From DASUPK01 sp963743575 (lineage in GTDB: Bacteria > Actinomycetota > Thermoleophilia > Solirubrobacterales > 70-9), in assembly GCA_963743575.1 (NCBI GenBank), contig CAVUQC010000002.1, positions 186,001 to 250,000 of the forward strand: DNA of 64,000 nt. Direction: 5' to 3'. The notes beneath the pieces were generated by a model. The model made no database searches. It was given only the letters and a program-made list of their open reading frames with translations, and was not told where the DNA came from. A program made the translations under genes and the position numbers. Shown here piece after piece: positions 31,754-41,385 of the stretch; the stretch's first letter is position 1, and each line of letters opens with the position of its first letter.

Positions 31754-33433
31754 ATGCGCGCCGCTGACGCAGTCATGGAAGCCCTCAAGGCCGAGGGTGT
31801 TGAGCACATCTTCGGGATACCCGGCGGCGCCAACCTGCCGATCTACGACGCGGTCCACGATGCGGACCTGGTTCACATCCAGGCGCGTCACGAGCAGGGG
31901 GCCGGTCACATGGCAGAGGGCTACGCGAAGGCCTCGGGCCGCGTCGGCGTCGCTTTCGCCACCTCCGGGCCCGGCGCCACCAACCTGATCACTCCGATCG
32001 CGGACGCGATCATGGACTCGGTCCCGACGGTCTTCATCACCGGGCAGGTCCGCACCGAGCTGATCGGCACCGACGGCTTCCAGGAGGCCGACGTCAACGG
32101 CATCACGATGCCGATCGTCAAGCACAGCTTCATGGTCCAGGACCCGCGCTACATCCCGGACTACATCCACGCGGCCTTCCACATCGCCTCGACCGGCAGG
32201 CCCGGGCCCGTCCTGGTCGACATCCCGCAGGACCTTTCCCGCGCGGACATCGAGTACGAGCCGCGCACCGACACGCCGAACCTGCCGGGCTACAAGCCCT
32301 CCACGGAGGGCAACATCAAGCAGATCCGGATCGCCGCCCGGGCGCTCGCCAACGCGCAGCGGCCGGTGATCTACGCCGGCGGCGGCGTGATCAACGGCAA
32401 TGCCGCCGAGGAGCTCCGTGAGCTCTGCCTCGCCGGCAACTTCCCGGTGACCTGCACTCTGATGGGCTTGGGTGGCTTTCCCGCCAGCAACGAGCAGTGG
32501 CTCGGCATGCTCGGCATGCACGGCACGCGCACCGCCAACTACGCGATGGACAACGCCGACCTGATCGTCAACATCGGCGCCCGCTTCGACGACCGGATCA
32601 CAGGCAAGCTCTCCGAGTTCGCCCCCCGGGCGAAGTTCGTCCACATCGACATCGACCCTGCCGAGATCTCCAAGAACGTCCCGGCGCACATCCCGATCGT
32701 CGGCGACGTCAAGGAGGTGCTCCCCAAGCTGGCCAAGGAGTACCGCGCCTCGCAGGCCGACGCCTCGCGCCTCGATCCTTGGTGGGAGCAGATCCGTGCC
32801 TGGCAGAAGGAGTACCCGCTCACCTACGAGGATTCGGCCGATGCCGAGATCAAGCCGCAGCAGATGGTCCAGGCCATGTTCGCGGCAACCGACGGCGACG
32901 CGATCATCACCTCGGACGTCGGCCAGCACCAGATGTGGGCCGCCCAGTACTACGGCTTCGACAAGCCCCGCCGCTGGATCAACTCCGGCGGCCTCGGCAC
33001 GATGGGCTTCGGCCTGCCCAGCGCGATCGGCGCCAAGGTCGCCCAGCCCGACGACACGGTCGTCTGCCTGGCGGGCGACGGCAGCCTGATCATGACCTGC
33101 CAGGAGCTCGCCACGGCGGTCCGCCACCAGATCCCGGTCAAGGTCTTCCTGATGAACAACGGCTACTTCGGCATGGTCCGCCAGTGGCAGGAGCTCTTCT
33201 GGGACGGGCGCTACAGCTCCGTCGAGATGGGGCCGAGCCCGGACTGGGCGAAGCTGGCCGATGCATTCGGCGCCACGGGGATGCAGGTCGACGACAAGAG
33301 CGAGATCGAGGGGGCGATGCGCGACGCGCTCGCCACCGAGGGCCCGGTCCTGCTCGACGTCCGCGTCACCAAGGAAGAGAACTGCTACCCGATGATCCCC
33401 GCCGGCGCAGCCGCCCGGGACATGGTGGGCTGA
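31754..33433 (+). CDS. ilvB: Acetolactate synthase large subunit
   Basis: This ThDP enzyme of 559 residues has the catalytic Glu in QARHEQGAGHMAEGYA (near residue 48), an FAD/middle domain, and the ThDP-binding GDGSLIMTCQELATAVR...NNGYFGMVRQWQ. It joins two pyruvates to acetolactate, or pyruvate and 2-ketobutyrate to acetohydroxybutyrate, as first common step of valine, leucine and isoleucine synthesis. Its TGA overlaps the ilvN ATG (TGATG), so the subunits are coupled. Confidence 0.96.
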   Translation: MRAADAVMEALKAEGVEHIFGIPGGANLPIYDAVHDADLVHIQARHEQGAGHMAEGYAKASGRVGVAFATSGPGATNLITPIADAIMDSVPTVFITGQVRTELIGTDGFQEADVNGITMPIVKHSFMVQDPRYIPDYIHAAFHIASTGRPGPVLVDIPQDLSRADIEYEPRTDTPNLPGYKPSTEGNIKQIRIAARALANAQRPVIYAGGGVINGNAAEELRELCLAGNFPVTCTLMGLGGFPASNEQWLGMLGMHGTRTANYAMDNADLIVNIGARFDDRITGKLSEFAPRAKFVHIDIDPAEISKNVPAHIPIVGDVKEVLPKLAKEYRASQADASRLDPWWEQIRAWQKEYPLTYEDSADAEIKPQQMVQAMFAATDGDAIITSDVGQHQMWAAQYYGFDKPRRWINSGGLGTMGFGLPSAIGAKVAQPDDTVVCLAGDGSLIMTCQELATAVRHQIPVKVFLMNNGYFGMVRQWQELFWDGRYSSVEMGPSPDWAKLADAFGATGMQVDDKSEIEGAMRDALATEGPVLLDVRVTKEENCYPMIPAGAAARDMVG

Positions 33434-33987
33434 TGGAAGCCGGAACCCCGGATCTCATCAATCTCGACGACCTCGACGCCGCCGCCGGCGCGCTGACGGG
33501 CCGCAAGCACGTCCTCTCGATCATGGTCGAGAACCGGCCCGGAGTCCTCGCGCGGATCGCCGGCCTGTTCAGCCGGCGCGGCTTCAACATCGACACGCTC
33601 GCGGTCGGACCGACGGACGATCCGGAGGTCTCGCGAATCACCCTGACCGTGGACGGCGCCGTCCACCCGATCGACCAGGTGACCAAGCAGCTCCACAAGC
33701 TGGTCAACGTCATCAAGATCCGAGACATGGAGCCGGGCGAGACGATCGCCCGCGAGATGGCGCTGTTCAAGGTCTCCGCGCCGATCGAGAGCCGCGCGGA
33801 GATCATGCAGTTCGCCGAGATCTTCCGCGCCAAGATCGTGGATGTCTCCCGCCGCTCCCTGACCATCGAGGTCACCGGCAGCGCCGACAAGATCGAGGCC
33901 TTCGAGCGGATGATCCGCCCGCACGGCCTGATCGAGATGGTCCGCACGGGCGAGGTCGCGATCGCCCGTTCCAAGGCCGACAACTAA
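33433..33987 (+). CDS. ilvN: Acetolactate synthase regulatory subunit
   Basis: The 184-residue small subunit has an N-terminal ACT domain after a 24-residue extension (KHVLSIMVENRPGVLARIAGLFSRRGFNIDTLAV) that binds valine for feedback inhibition, and a C-terminal domain (REMALFKVSAP...SLTIEVTG) that activates IlvB. It is coupled to ilvB by a one-base overlap. In most actinobacteria ilvC follows; here menF follows after ten bases and ilvC is 7.4 kb away. Confidence 0.96.
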   Translation: MEAGTPDLINLDDLDAAAGALTGRKHVLSIMVENRPGVLARIAGLFSRRGFNIDTLAVGPTDDPEVSRITLTVDGAVHPIDQVTKQLHKLVNVIKIRDMEPGETIAREMALFKVSAPIESRAEIMQFAEIFRAKIVDVSRRSLTIEVTGSADKIEAFERMIRPHGLIEMVRTGEVAIARSKADN

Positions 33988-33997
33988 GGCCCGAGGC

Positions 33998-35374
33998 GTG
34001 AGCGTCGCTCTCGACGAGGGCTCGCTTCTCTCCCGGTTCGAGAGCGCTCTCTCCGGCGCGAGCGACGGCCGCCTGGTCTCGGCGACGATCGAGCTCGACG
34101 GTGCGGTCGATCCAATGGCGATCGCGGCCGGCTCGCGGCTTGCGACCGACCGCTGGTTCTGCTGGGAGCAGCCGGACCGAGGCTTCGCCCTCGCGGGGAT
34201 CGGAACCGCCGCCGAGGTCCTGAGCAGGGGCCCGGACCGCTTCTCCGACCTGGCGGCGGGCTGTTCGAGGGTCGTACACGACCGCGAGTTCGATGAGCCC
34301 CCCGGGCTGCCCGCAGGGGCCGGGCCGGTGTGGTCGACCGGCCTCGCCTTCGATCCGAACGGCGGGACAGAGCCGATCTGGTCGTCTCTACCGCCCGCGC
34401 TCGCGGTGCTCCCGGAGGTGTCCATCGCCACCAGCGAGGGACGGAGCTTCCTGACGGTCTGCGCGATCGCGGGAGCGGATACGGACGTCGGGGGAAGACT
34501 CGCCTCGCTGAGAGCCGCCCCGCTGACCCCTCAGGATCCGCATCCGAGCGCCTCCACATCGGTCGCGGGCCGCCACCCGCCGGAGCGCTACGAGGAGATC
34601 GTGGCCATGGCGGTCGCGCGGATTCGCGACGGCGAAGTCGACAAGGTCGTGCTTGCTCGCGAGCTGACCGTCGAGGCACCAGCCGCGATCGACCCGACCA
34701 CCAAGCTCGGCGCGCTCCGCGATCTCTTCCCGTCGTGCTTCTGCTTCTGCTTCGGGACTCCGCAGGCGGCATTCATCGGTGCGAGCCCGGAGCTGCTCGT
34801 TCGCCGCTCGGGCGCCGTCGCAGCCACGGTCGCGCTTGCGGGGACCAGCTCGCGCAGCGCCGATCCCGCCGTCGACGACCACCTGGGCGAGACGATGATG
34901 CGCAGTCCGAAGGTGCGCGAGGAGCACGGGATCGTCGTACGCCGGATCGAACGGACCCTCCGGCCGCACTCGGTCTGGGTCCACGCGGAGAGCGAGCCGT
35001 TCGTGGTCAAAATCGGGAACCTGCAGCATCTCGCCACCCCGATCCGCGCACAGCTCGCGGAGTCCCACAGCGCGATCGAGCTCGCCGGCTTCCTGCACCC
35101 GACGCCGGCGATCGGCGGCGAGCCCCGCGAACCTGCTCTGGAGCTGATCGACGAGCTCGAGGGGATCGACCGGGGCTGGTACACCGGCCCCGTCGGCTGG
35201 ATGGACGTGGCCGAGGACGGCGAGTTCTGCGTCGGCCTGCGCTCCGCGCTCCTCCGCGACCGCGAGGCGCACTTGTTCGCCGGTTGCGGGATCGTCGCGG
35301 ACTCGGATCCCGCCGCCGAGCTTCAGGAATCCGAGCTCAAGTTCGAGGCGCTGCTGCCGCTGCTAGCCGGCTGA
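33998..35374 (+). CDS. menF: Isochorismate synthase (menaquinone)
   Basis: The 458-residue protein has the chorismate-binding fold in its C-terminal 260 residues: DKVVLAREL, FIGASPELLVRR, LAGTSSRS, LHPTPAIGGEPRE, RGWYTGPVGWMD and FAGCGIVADSDPAAELQESELK. It converts chorismate to isochorismate, the entry to menaquinone. Start GTG 33998 is ten bases after ilvN, so it may be read from the ilv promoter. The 3' end overlaps convergent menD by 38 bases. Confidence 0.92.
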   Translation: MSVALDEGSLLSRFESALSGASDGRLVSATIELDGAVDPMAIAAGSRLATDRWFCWEQPDRGFALAGIGTAAEVLSRGPDRFSDLAAGCSRVVHDREFDEPPGLPAGAGPVWSTGLAFDPNGGTEPIWSSLPPALAVLPEVSIATSEGRSFLTVCAIAGADTDVGGRLASLRAAPLTPQDPHPSASTSVAGRHPPERYEEIVAMAVARIRDGEVDKVVLARELTVEAPAAIDPTTKLGALRDLFPSCFCFCFGTPQAAFIGASPELLVRRSGAVAATVALAGTSSRSADPAVDDHLGETMMRSPKVREEHGIVVRRIERTLRPHSVWVHAESEPFVVKIGNLQHLATPIRAQLAESHSAIELAGFLHPTPAIGGEPREPALELIDELEGIDRGWYTGPVGWMDVAEDGEFCVGLRSALLRDREAHLFAGCGIVADSDPAAELQESELKFEALLPLLAG

Positions 35375-37103
35375 GCTCCCGGTGGAGCTCCAGGTTTCGG
35401 GCACGGTCCGTGCGCACCACGATCAGCCGTGCGTCGCCGGCAAGGGATGCCTCCAGCTCCGCTGGATCCTTCGGAATCTCTGCGCTGAGGCCGAACAGGC
35501 GCCCCGCCTCGGCCGGATCGAGGCCGCTCGGAGTGCCGAGGAGCTGCTCGAACTCCTCCTCTGGCATCGCCTCGGCCTGCGGCAGGAAATGAAAGATGCC
35601 GCCGCCGGAGTTGTCGATCACGATCAGCCGCAGCTCGGGCGCGTGGCGAAGGGCCGCGAGCCCTCCGAGGTCATGGAAGAGCGCCAGGTCGCCGAGCACT
35701 GCCCAGGTACGGGCGCCGCTCCCGGCCGCGAGTCCCGCTGCGGTCGAGACCAGCCCGTCGATTCCGTTGGCTCCGCGATTTGCGGCGATGCGCACACCCT
35801 CGGGGCCCGGATGGAGGAAGGACTCGAGGTCGCGGACCGGCATGCTCGATGCGGCGAACACCGAGTCCCCGTCGCGGAGCACACGTCCAAGCGCCGCCCA
35901 GACACCCGGCTCGCTGAGCTCATCGAGATCCCCCAGACGGCTATCCACCGCCTCGCGCACCCTGGCGTCGGCCTCGAGCCAGCCCGAGGCGAACGGGGAT
36001 CCCGCCACTGCGCTCGCACCAGGGCGCAGACGCGAGAGCCTCTCGCTCAGGGAGCGGGCGGTGACGGCCGGGTTCGCCCGCACGACGGTGTCTGCGCGGC
36101 GGGTCGGCTCCCGCCACTCGCCGGCGGGGTCGATGACGATCTGCTCGAGATCCTCGATCGCGGCGAGCCACTGGCGAAGCGGCTTGCTCGTGGGCAGATC
36201 ACCGACGCGGACGATCAGCTCCGGCTCTAGGCCGGCGGGTCGGTCGCGGGCGATGTGGTCATAGGCCGAGACGACCAGGGAGCGGTCGTGCGGCCCACGG
36301 CGGAGGTGTGAGGTCGGCTCCGCGAGGATCGGATATCCAGCCGCGGCTGCGAGCGCGGTGACTGGCTCGGCGATCCCCGAATCCCGCTGGCGGCCGGCGA
36401 CGATCAGGCCCCTGGGTGCCGATTCGATTCGCTCCGCGAGCCGGTCGAGCAGCAACTCCGGCGCCCTCGAGGGTCCCACCGAGACCTCGTTGAGAGGAGC
36501 GTCACCGCGACCCTCCAGCGCCAGCGGATCGACCGCGGTCACGGCGCCCGCCTCCGGGACGGGAGCCAGCGGCTCTCGCCACGGCACGTTCAGCTGGACC
36601 GGTCCGGGGCGAGGATCGCCGACGGCGGTGGCGTACGCGCGGCAGGCGACCGCGCGGAAGTGGAGCAGCCCGTCGTCGTCGGCCTCGTGGGTGCCGACCT
36701 CGCAGAACCAGCGCACGGCGTCGCCGTACAGCTTCAGCTGGTCAATCGTCTGCCCGGCGCCGATGTCGCGCAGCTCCGGCGGGCGATCGGCCGTCAGCAC
36801 GATCATCGGCACCCCGGCCTCGTCCGCCTCGACCACCGCGGGGTGGAGGTTGGCCGCGGCCGATCCCGAGGTGCACAGGACCACCGCCGGCCGACCCGTC
36901 GCCAGGGCGGTCCCGAGGGCGAAGAATCCGGCGCTGCGCTCGTCGAGGATCACGGACACCTCGATCCCCGCCTCGCGCCAGAGCGCCACGGCTAGCGGAG
37001 TCGAGCGGGATCCGGGCGAGATCACGGCACGCTCAACACCTGATCGGGCGAGCTCCTCGGCCATCGCGGAGGCGAGGGCAGTGTTGCGGTTGGTCGGATC
37101 CAC
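35337..37103 (-). CDS. menD: SEPHCHC synthase
   Basis: This ThDP enzyme of 588 residues adds 2-oxoglutarate-derived succinic semialdehyde to isochorismate. N-terminal SGVERAVISPGSRSTPLAVAL and the C-terminal ThDP segment GANGIDGLVSTAAGLAAG...NSGGGIFHFLPQ are MenD hallmarks. It starts at GTG 37103, 14 bases after the menC stop, and is last in a menB-menA-menC-menD series. Length is normal. Confidence 0.94.
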   Translation of the reverse strand: MDPTNRNTALASAMAEELARSGVERAVISPGSRSTPLAVALWREAGIEVSVILDERSAGFFALGTALATGRPAVVLCTSGSAAANLHPAVVEADEAGVPMIVLTADRPPELRDIGAGQTIDQLKLYGDAVRWFCEVGTHEADDDGLLHFRAVACRAYATAVGDPRPGPVQLNVPWREPLAPVPEAGAVTAVDPLALEGRGDAPLNEVSVGPSRAPELLLDRLAERIESAPRGLIVAGRQRDSGIAEPVTALAAAAGYPILAEPTSHLRRGPHDRSLVVSAYDHIARDRPAGLEPELIVRVGDLPTSKPLRQWLAAIEDLEQIVIDPAGEWREPTRRADTVVRANPAVTARSLSERLSRLRPGASAVAGSPFASGWLEADARVREAVDSRLGDLDELSEPGVWAALGRVLRDGDSVFAASSMPVRDLESFLHPGPEGVRIAANRGANGIDGLVSTAAGLAAGSGARTWAVLGDLALFHDLGGLAALRHAPELRLIVIDNSGGGIFHFLPQAEAMPEEEFEQLLGTPSGLDPAEAGRLFGLSAEIPKDPAELEASLAGDARLIVVRTDRARNLELHRELSRLAAAAAPRT

Positions 37104-37117
37104 CGGTCAACCGTAGA

Positions 37118-38209
37118 TCAGTCGAGGCGCCGCGCCGCAAGCGCGTCTTCGTCCAGCTCCACCCCCAGCCCGGGGGTTTCGCGGACGATCAACTCGTCGC
37201 GCTCGGCGGCGACACCGTTCCCGATCGACATCGAGAAGAGCCGCTCGGTTGCCAACCCGTGCGCGACCCCGGCATCTCCGCCATTCGCCCGCAGGGCCTG
37301 GACGGCGTGCGCGCCAGCCGCGATGCCGACCGGTCCCTCGAGCGCGCTGGAGAGATAGGAGGGCATCACCTCGGCGATCTCGAGGGCCGCGCCGAGCCCT
37401 CCGACTTTCGCGACCTTGACGGCCGCGACCTGGCAGGCGCCGAGCTCACGGGCCCGGCGTGCGTCGAATGCCGAAACGAGGCTTTCATCCGCCGCGATCT
37501 TCACGTTCACGCGCCGGTGCAGCTCGACCATCTGCTCGAAGGTGCCGACGGGCTGCTCGGCCAGCTCGATGCCGTGCTGCGCGAGGGCCGCCAGCCGATC
37601 CGCCGCGTCGTCGACGCTCCACGCGCCGTTCGCGTCAACCCGGATGACCGCGCTCGGGCCCAGCGTCTGGCGAACGGTTGCCACCTGCGTGACATCGCCC
37701 GCGAGCCCGACTTTGAGCTTGAAGGTCCGGAATCCCTGCGCGGCCCACTCCTCGGCCAGCTTTCGGGTCGCCGCCGGGTTGGCCGCGGGGAGCGTGGCGT
37801 TGCAGACAACCGGCGCGGCCTCGGAGGCGCCCAGCAGGCGCCAGACCGGCTCTCCGGTAGCGCGCCCGATCAGATCATGGACCGCGATGTCGACCGCTGC
37901 GAGGGCCTCCGCGGAGGCGCCTCGATTGCGGCAGCGAGCGATCGCCGACCAGATCCGCGCCGGGTCGATACCGCCGTCGAGCAGCGCTGGCCAGCAGCGG
38001 TCCCGGATCTCGGCGAGGATCGCCTCGATCCCGGTGCCGCCGCGAAGAGAGAGGGCGGCGGTCTCGCCCAGGCCCTCGAGCCCCTCGCCGCGAATCCGCA
38101 CCAGAATCAGCCTGCGCTCGGTCAACTCCCCGCGCGCCGTCACGTAGGGCTCGCGAAACGGAAGCGAGTAGGGGATGGCCTCCAGCTCTTCGAGCTGCAC
38201 CAGCTGCAT
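37118..38209 (-). CDS. menC: o-Succinylbenzoate synthase
   Basis: This enolase-superfamily protein of 363 residues has the catalytic set in order: the Lys pair in FKLKVG, Asp in RVDANGAW, Glu in LAEQPVG, Asp in ADES and Lys in KVAKVGG. It dehydrates SHCHC to o-succinylbenzoate. By sequence alone some family members are dipeptide epimerases or N-acylamino acid racemases, but the position among men genes settles the call. The start is ATG 38209, nine bases after menA. Confidence 0.92.
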   Translation of the reverse strand: MQLVQLEELEAIPYSLPFREPYVTARGELTERRLILVRIRGEGLEGLGETAALSLRGGTGIEAILAEIRDRCWPALLDGGIDPARIWSAIARCRNRGASAEALAAVDIAVHDLIGRATGEPVWRLLGASEAAPVVCNATLPAANPAATRKLAEEWAAQGFRTFKLKVGLAGDVTQVATVRQTLGPSAVIRVDANGAWSVDDAADRLAALAQHGIELAEQPVGTFEQMVELHRRVNVKIAADESLVSAFDARRARELGACQVAAVKVAKVGGLGAALEIAEVMPSYLSSALEGPVGIAAGAHAVQALRANGGDAGVAHGLATERLFSMSIGNGVAAERDELIVRETPGLGVELDEDALAARRLD

Positions 38210-38218
38210 GTGGCGACT

Positions 38219-39100
38219 CTACGCAGCGATGAGCAGCCCGGCGGAGACCGTCAGGCTGAAGACGCCGAGCAGGGCGCCGGTTCCGGCCAGGGCGCCGTTC
38301 AGGGCCGGGCCGTCGGTGCGGTGCAGCACCGCCCGGGTGGGCTTGATCGCCATCGGCGCAGAGAGAAGGCCGAGCAGCGCCCACCAGCCACCCCCGTGGC
38401 TGACCACGGTCCCGAGCAGGCACGCGTAGGCGGCGACGATCAGCCCGAGGTAGAGACTCCGCGCCCCCTGCCGTCCCAGCCGCACCGCGAGTGTGTGCTT
38501 TCCGGCGCGGCGGTCCGTGTCTATGTCGCGGACGTTGTTGACCACCAGGATCGCCGTCGCCAGGAACCCGACTGCGACCGAGAGCCCGAAAGGCAGCCAG
38601 TCGAGCTGCTCGAGCTGGACGTAGTAGGACCCGTTCACGGCCACCAGGCCGAAGAAGAGGAAGACGAAGAACTCGCCGAGGCCCGCGTACCCGTACGGCC
38701 GAGGGCCGCCGGTGTAGAGGACGCCGGCGGCGATCGAGGCGAGGCCGACGGCGATGATCACCCAGCCGGCCACCGTGGCGAGATAGATGCCGGCCACGAT
38801 CGCGACGCCGAAGGCCAGCCAGGTCGCGATCAGGACGCTCCGCGGCGCCACCAGCCCGGCGGAGGTGACGCGCACCGGCCCAAGCCGGTCAACCGTGTCG
38901 GCGCCCCGCTTCGCATCGGAGTAGTCGTTGGCGAGGTTGGTCCCGATCTGGATGAAGATCGAGCCGATCAGGGCCGCGATGAAGGCGCCCACTCGACGCA
39001 GGTCGCCGTGATGCTCGATCGCGGCGGCGGTGCCGACCAGCACGGGCGCGATTGCCGCGGGCAGCGTCCGCGGACGCGCCGCCATCAGCCAGATCCTCAC
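38219..39100 (-). CDS. menA: 1,4-Dihydroxy-2-naphthoate polyprenyltransferase
   Basis: This UbiA-family integral membrane prenyltransferase has 293 residues and about eight to nine helices. The first Asp-rich motif is NDYSDAKRGADT and the second is NNVRDIDTDRRAGKHTLAVRLG. It attaches the isoprenoid tail to DHNA, giving demethylmenaquinone. It lies nine bases after menB on the same strand. The methyltransferase for the last step (menG) is not in the window. Confidence 0.94.
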   Translation of the reverse strand: MRIWLMAARPRTLPAAIAPVLVGTAAAIEHHGDLRRVGAFIAALIGSIFIQIGTNLANDYSDAKRGADTVDRLGPVRVTSAGLVAPRSVLIATWLAFGVAIVAGIYLATVAGWVIIAVGLASIAAGVLYTGGPRPYGYAGLGEFFVFLFFGLVAVNGSYYVQLEQLDWLPFGLSVAVGFLATAILVVNNVRDIDTDRRAGKHTLAVRLGRQGARSLYLGLIVAAYACLLGTVVSHGGGWWALLGLLSAPMAIKPTRAVLHRTDGPALNGALAGTGALLGVFSLTVSAGLLIAA

Positions 39101-39109
39101 CCGCTTCCC

Positions 39110-39988
39110 CTAAGGCCTCTTCGGGTACTTGGAGAAATCTGGGCTGCGTCCCTCTTGGTAGGCGTTGCGGCCCTCCTGGCCCTCCTCCGTCATGTAGAAG
39201 AGCAGCGTCGCGTCGTGGGAAAGCTGCTGGATGCCGGTGACGCCGTCCTCGATCGCGTTGAAGCTGGACTTCAGCAGCCGCAGTGAGAGGGGGGAGAGGG
39301 CTGCCATCTCGCGGCACCAAGCCACGGTCTCGCGCTCGACGTCGGCGAGCGGGAAGACAGCGTTGACGAGTCCCATGTCGATCGCCTCCTGCGCGTCGTA
39401 GAGCCGGGAGAGGAACCAGATCTCCTTCGCCTTCTTGACGCCGACGTTCCGCTCCAGGAGAGAGGCCCCGAAGCCGCCGTCGAAGCTCCCGACGCGCGGC
39501 CCGGTCTGCCCGAAGACGGCGTTGGCGGCTGCGATGGTCAGGTCGCAGACCAGGTGGAGGATGTGCCCGCCCCCGACGGCGTAGCCCTTGACCATCGCCA
39601 CGACCGGCTTCGGGAGCCGGCGGATCTGCACGTGGAGGTCGCCGACGTCGAGCCGGCCGACTCCCTGCTCCGCGACCTCGTCATCCCCGATGTAGCCGTC
39701 ATCCCCCCGAATCCTCTGATCGCCGCCCGAGCAGAAGGCCTCGTCGCCCGCGCCGGTGAAGATGATTGCGGCGACTCCGGTGTCGTCGCGGGCCCGGGTG
39801 AAGGCGTCGCGGAGCTCGGCGAGCGTCGGGGGGCGGAAGGCGTTGTGAACCTCCGGCCGATTGATCGAGATCTTCGCGATCGCGTCGCCGCGCTCATAGA
39901 GGATGTCCTCGTAGTCGCCCTCGGCGTTCCACTCGATCGGGGCGTAGAGCTGTTCCTCCGGCGGGGCGTCCTTGTGGCGTCGTGGCAC
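39110..39988 (-). CDS. menB: 1,4-Dihydroxy-2-naphthoyl-CoA synthase
   Basis: This crotonase-fold enzyme of 292 residues has FTGAGDEAFCSGGDQRIRG as oxyanion/active-site region, KGYAVGGGHILHLVCDLTIAA, and the MenB-specific RVGSFDGGFGASLLER. It closes the second naphthoate ring. GTG 39988 is chosen because TATCGT lies seven bases upstream. The upstream extension of the frame overlaps menE and is not coding. It is first gene of the minus-strand men series, divergent from menE. Confidence 0.95.
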   Translation of the reverse strand: MPRRHKDAPPEEQLYAPIEWNAEGDYEDILYERGDAIAKISINRPEVHNAFRPPTLAELRDAFTRARDDTGVAAIIFTGAGDEAFCSGGDQRIRGDDGYIGDDEVAEQGVGRLDVGDLHVQIRRLPKPVVAMVKGYAVGGGHILHLVCDLTIAAANAVFGQTGPRVGSFDGGFGASLLERNVGVKKAKEIWFLSRLYDAQEAIDMGLVNAVFPLADVERETVAWCREMAALSPLSLRLLKSSFNAIEDGVTGIQQLSHDATLLFYMTEEGQEGRNAYQEGRSPDFSKYPKRP

Positions 39989-39995
39989 GGCGGCA

Positions 39996-40001
39996 ACGAT
40001 A
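39996..40001 (-). promoter_or_regulatory. -10 box (TATCGT) for menB-menA-menC-menD
   Basis: TATCGT lies seven bases before GTG 39988 on the minus strand. Confidence 0.45.
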
Positions 40002-40018
40002 GCCAGGCGCGAATTTCT

Positions 40019-40024
40019 TAGGCT
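40019..40024 (+). promoter_or_regulatory. -10 box (TAGGCT) for menE
   Basis: TAGGCT lies seven bases before GTG 40032, facing away from the menB box 17 bases to the left. Confidence 0.45.
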
Positions 40025-40031
40025 GTCGGAC

Positions 40032-41372
40032 GTGAAGCTCGACAACTGGCTAGCGCAGCGGGCGCAGAGCTGTCCCGAGCGGACGGCGCTGGTCACGGAG
40101 GCGTCCAGCGTGACCTACGCCGAGCTCGAGGCCGAGACGACCTGGGTCGCCCGGCGGCTCGCCGCGTTCGGGGTCAGGCGGGAGGGCCTGGCGGCCCTGA
40201 CGATGCACCCGCGCCGGGAGGAGGTGGTGCTGCTCCATGCCCTGATGAAGCTGGGCGCCGTGGCGCTCCCCCTCAGCCCGCAGCTGACCGACGCGGAACG
40301 GGCCGCTGTGCTGACGGAGCAGCGCCCGGCGCTCGACCTGAACGACGCCGCGGAGCTGACTCAGACCGAGGCTGACCTGCCCCTGCTGGGCGAGCACGAC
40401 ATGGACGACCTGCAGTGCCGGATCCTCACCAGCGGCACCTCCGGGACGCCCCGCCCGGTCGACCTCACCTACGGGAACTTCCTCTTCAGCGCCGTTGGCT
40501 CCGCTTTCAACATCGGCGTCGAGCCCGAGGACCGCTGGCTCTGCTGCCTGCCACTCAGCCACGTCGCCGGTCTGTCGATCATCCTGCGCTCCGTCATCTA
40601 CGGGACGACGGCGGTGCTGATGGACGGCTTCGACACCGAGAAGGTCGCGAGCACGCTGGTCAGCGGCGACATCAGCGTTCTCTCGCTCGTCCCCACCCAG
40701 CTGATCAGGCTGCTCGAAGCCGGCGCCGACCTCTCGGCTCCGCGGGCGATCCTGATCGGCGGCGGCCCGGTTCCCGAGGAGGCTCTGCGGAAGGCGCTCG
40801 TCCAGGGCGCCACCGTCGTGCAGACCTACGGGATGACCGAGACCTGCTCGCAGGTGACGACCCTCGCCCCGGCGGACGCCGAGCGCAAGGTGGGCTCCGC
40901 GGGGCGCCCGCTGCTCACCTCGCACGTCCGGATCGAGGACGGCGAGATCCTGGTTCAGGGACCGACGGTCTCCCGGCGCGCCATCGACCCGGACGGGTGG
41001 CTCCACACCGGCGACCTTGGGCGCATCGACGAGGAGGGGTTCCTCCACGTCACGGGGCGACGCAGTGAGGTGATCGTGACGGGTGGGGAGAACGTGATGC
41101 CCGCCGAGGTCGAGGCCGTTCTGGTCACGCACCCCGCGGTAGCGGACGCCGCGGTCGTCGGGCGCCCCGACCCCGAGTGGCAGGAGGCGGTCTGCGCACT
41201 CGTCGTCCTGGCCAATGGGGCGGAGGCCGGAGAGGCGGCCCTCCGGGACCACTGCGCGTCCTCCCTGGCCGGTTTCAAGGTGCCCAAGCAGGTCGATTTC
41301 GTGTCCAGCCTCCCGCGGACCGCCTCCGGCAAGCTCTTGCGCGGGCAGTTGCCGGAGCCCGCCGGTCGCTAG
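40032..41372 (+). CDS. menE: o-Succinylbenzoate-CoA ligase
   Basis: This adenylate-forming enzyme of 446 residues has LTSGTSGTPRPVDLTYGNF (P-loop), YGMTETCSQ, WLHTGDLGRIDEEGFLHVTGR, the hinge SEVIVTGGENVMPAEVE and the C-terminal catalytic Lys in PRTASGKLLRGQL. It activates o-succinylbenzoate with ATP and CoA, feeding MenB. The start GTG 40032 is supported by TAGGCT seven bases upstream. ilvC follows 13 bases after the stop. Confidence 0.93.
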   Translation: MKLDNWLAQRAQSCPERTALVTEASSVTYAELEAETTWVARRLAAFGVRREGLAALTMHPRREEVVLLHALMKLGAVALPLSPQLTDAERAAVLTEQRPALDLNDAAELTQTEADLPLLGEHDMDDLQCRILTSGTSGTPRPVDLTYGNFLFSAVGSAFNIGVEPEDRWLCCLPLSHVAGLSIILRSVIYGTTAVLMDGFDTEKVASTLVSGDISVLSLVPTQLIRLLEAGADLSAPRAILIGGGPVPEEALRKALVQGATVVQTYGMTETCSQVTTLAPADAERKVGSAGRPLLTSHVRIEDGEILVQGPTVSRRAIDPDGWLHTGDLGRIDEEGFLHVTGRRSEVIVTGGENVMPAEVEAVLVTHPAVADAAVVGRPDPEWQEAVCALVVLANGAEAGEAALRDHCASSLAGFKVPKQVDFVSSLPRTASGKLLRGQLPEPAGR

Positions 41373-41375
41373 CAT
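41370..41375 (+). promoter_or_regulatory. -10 box (TAGCAT) for ilvC
   Basis: TAGCAT, which includes the menE stop codon, lies ten bases before ATG 41386. Confidence 0.4.
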
Positions 41376-41385
41376 CCGCCGCCGC

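Noticed and set aside
37259..39286. A 675-codon plus-strand frame across menC and menA
   Set aside because: Arg/Gly/Asp/Gln-rich without structure; the minus-strand men genes explain the region.
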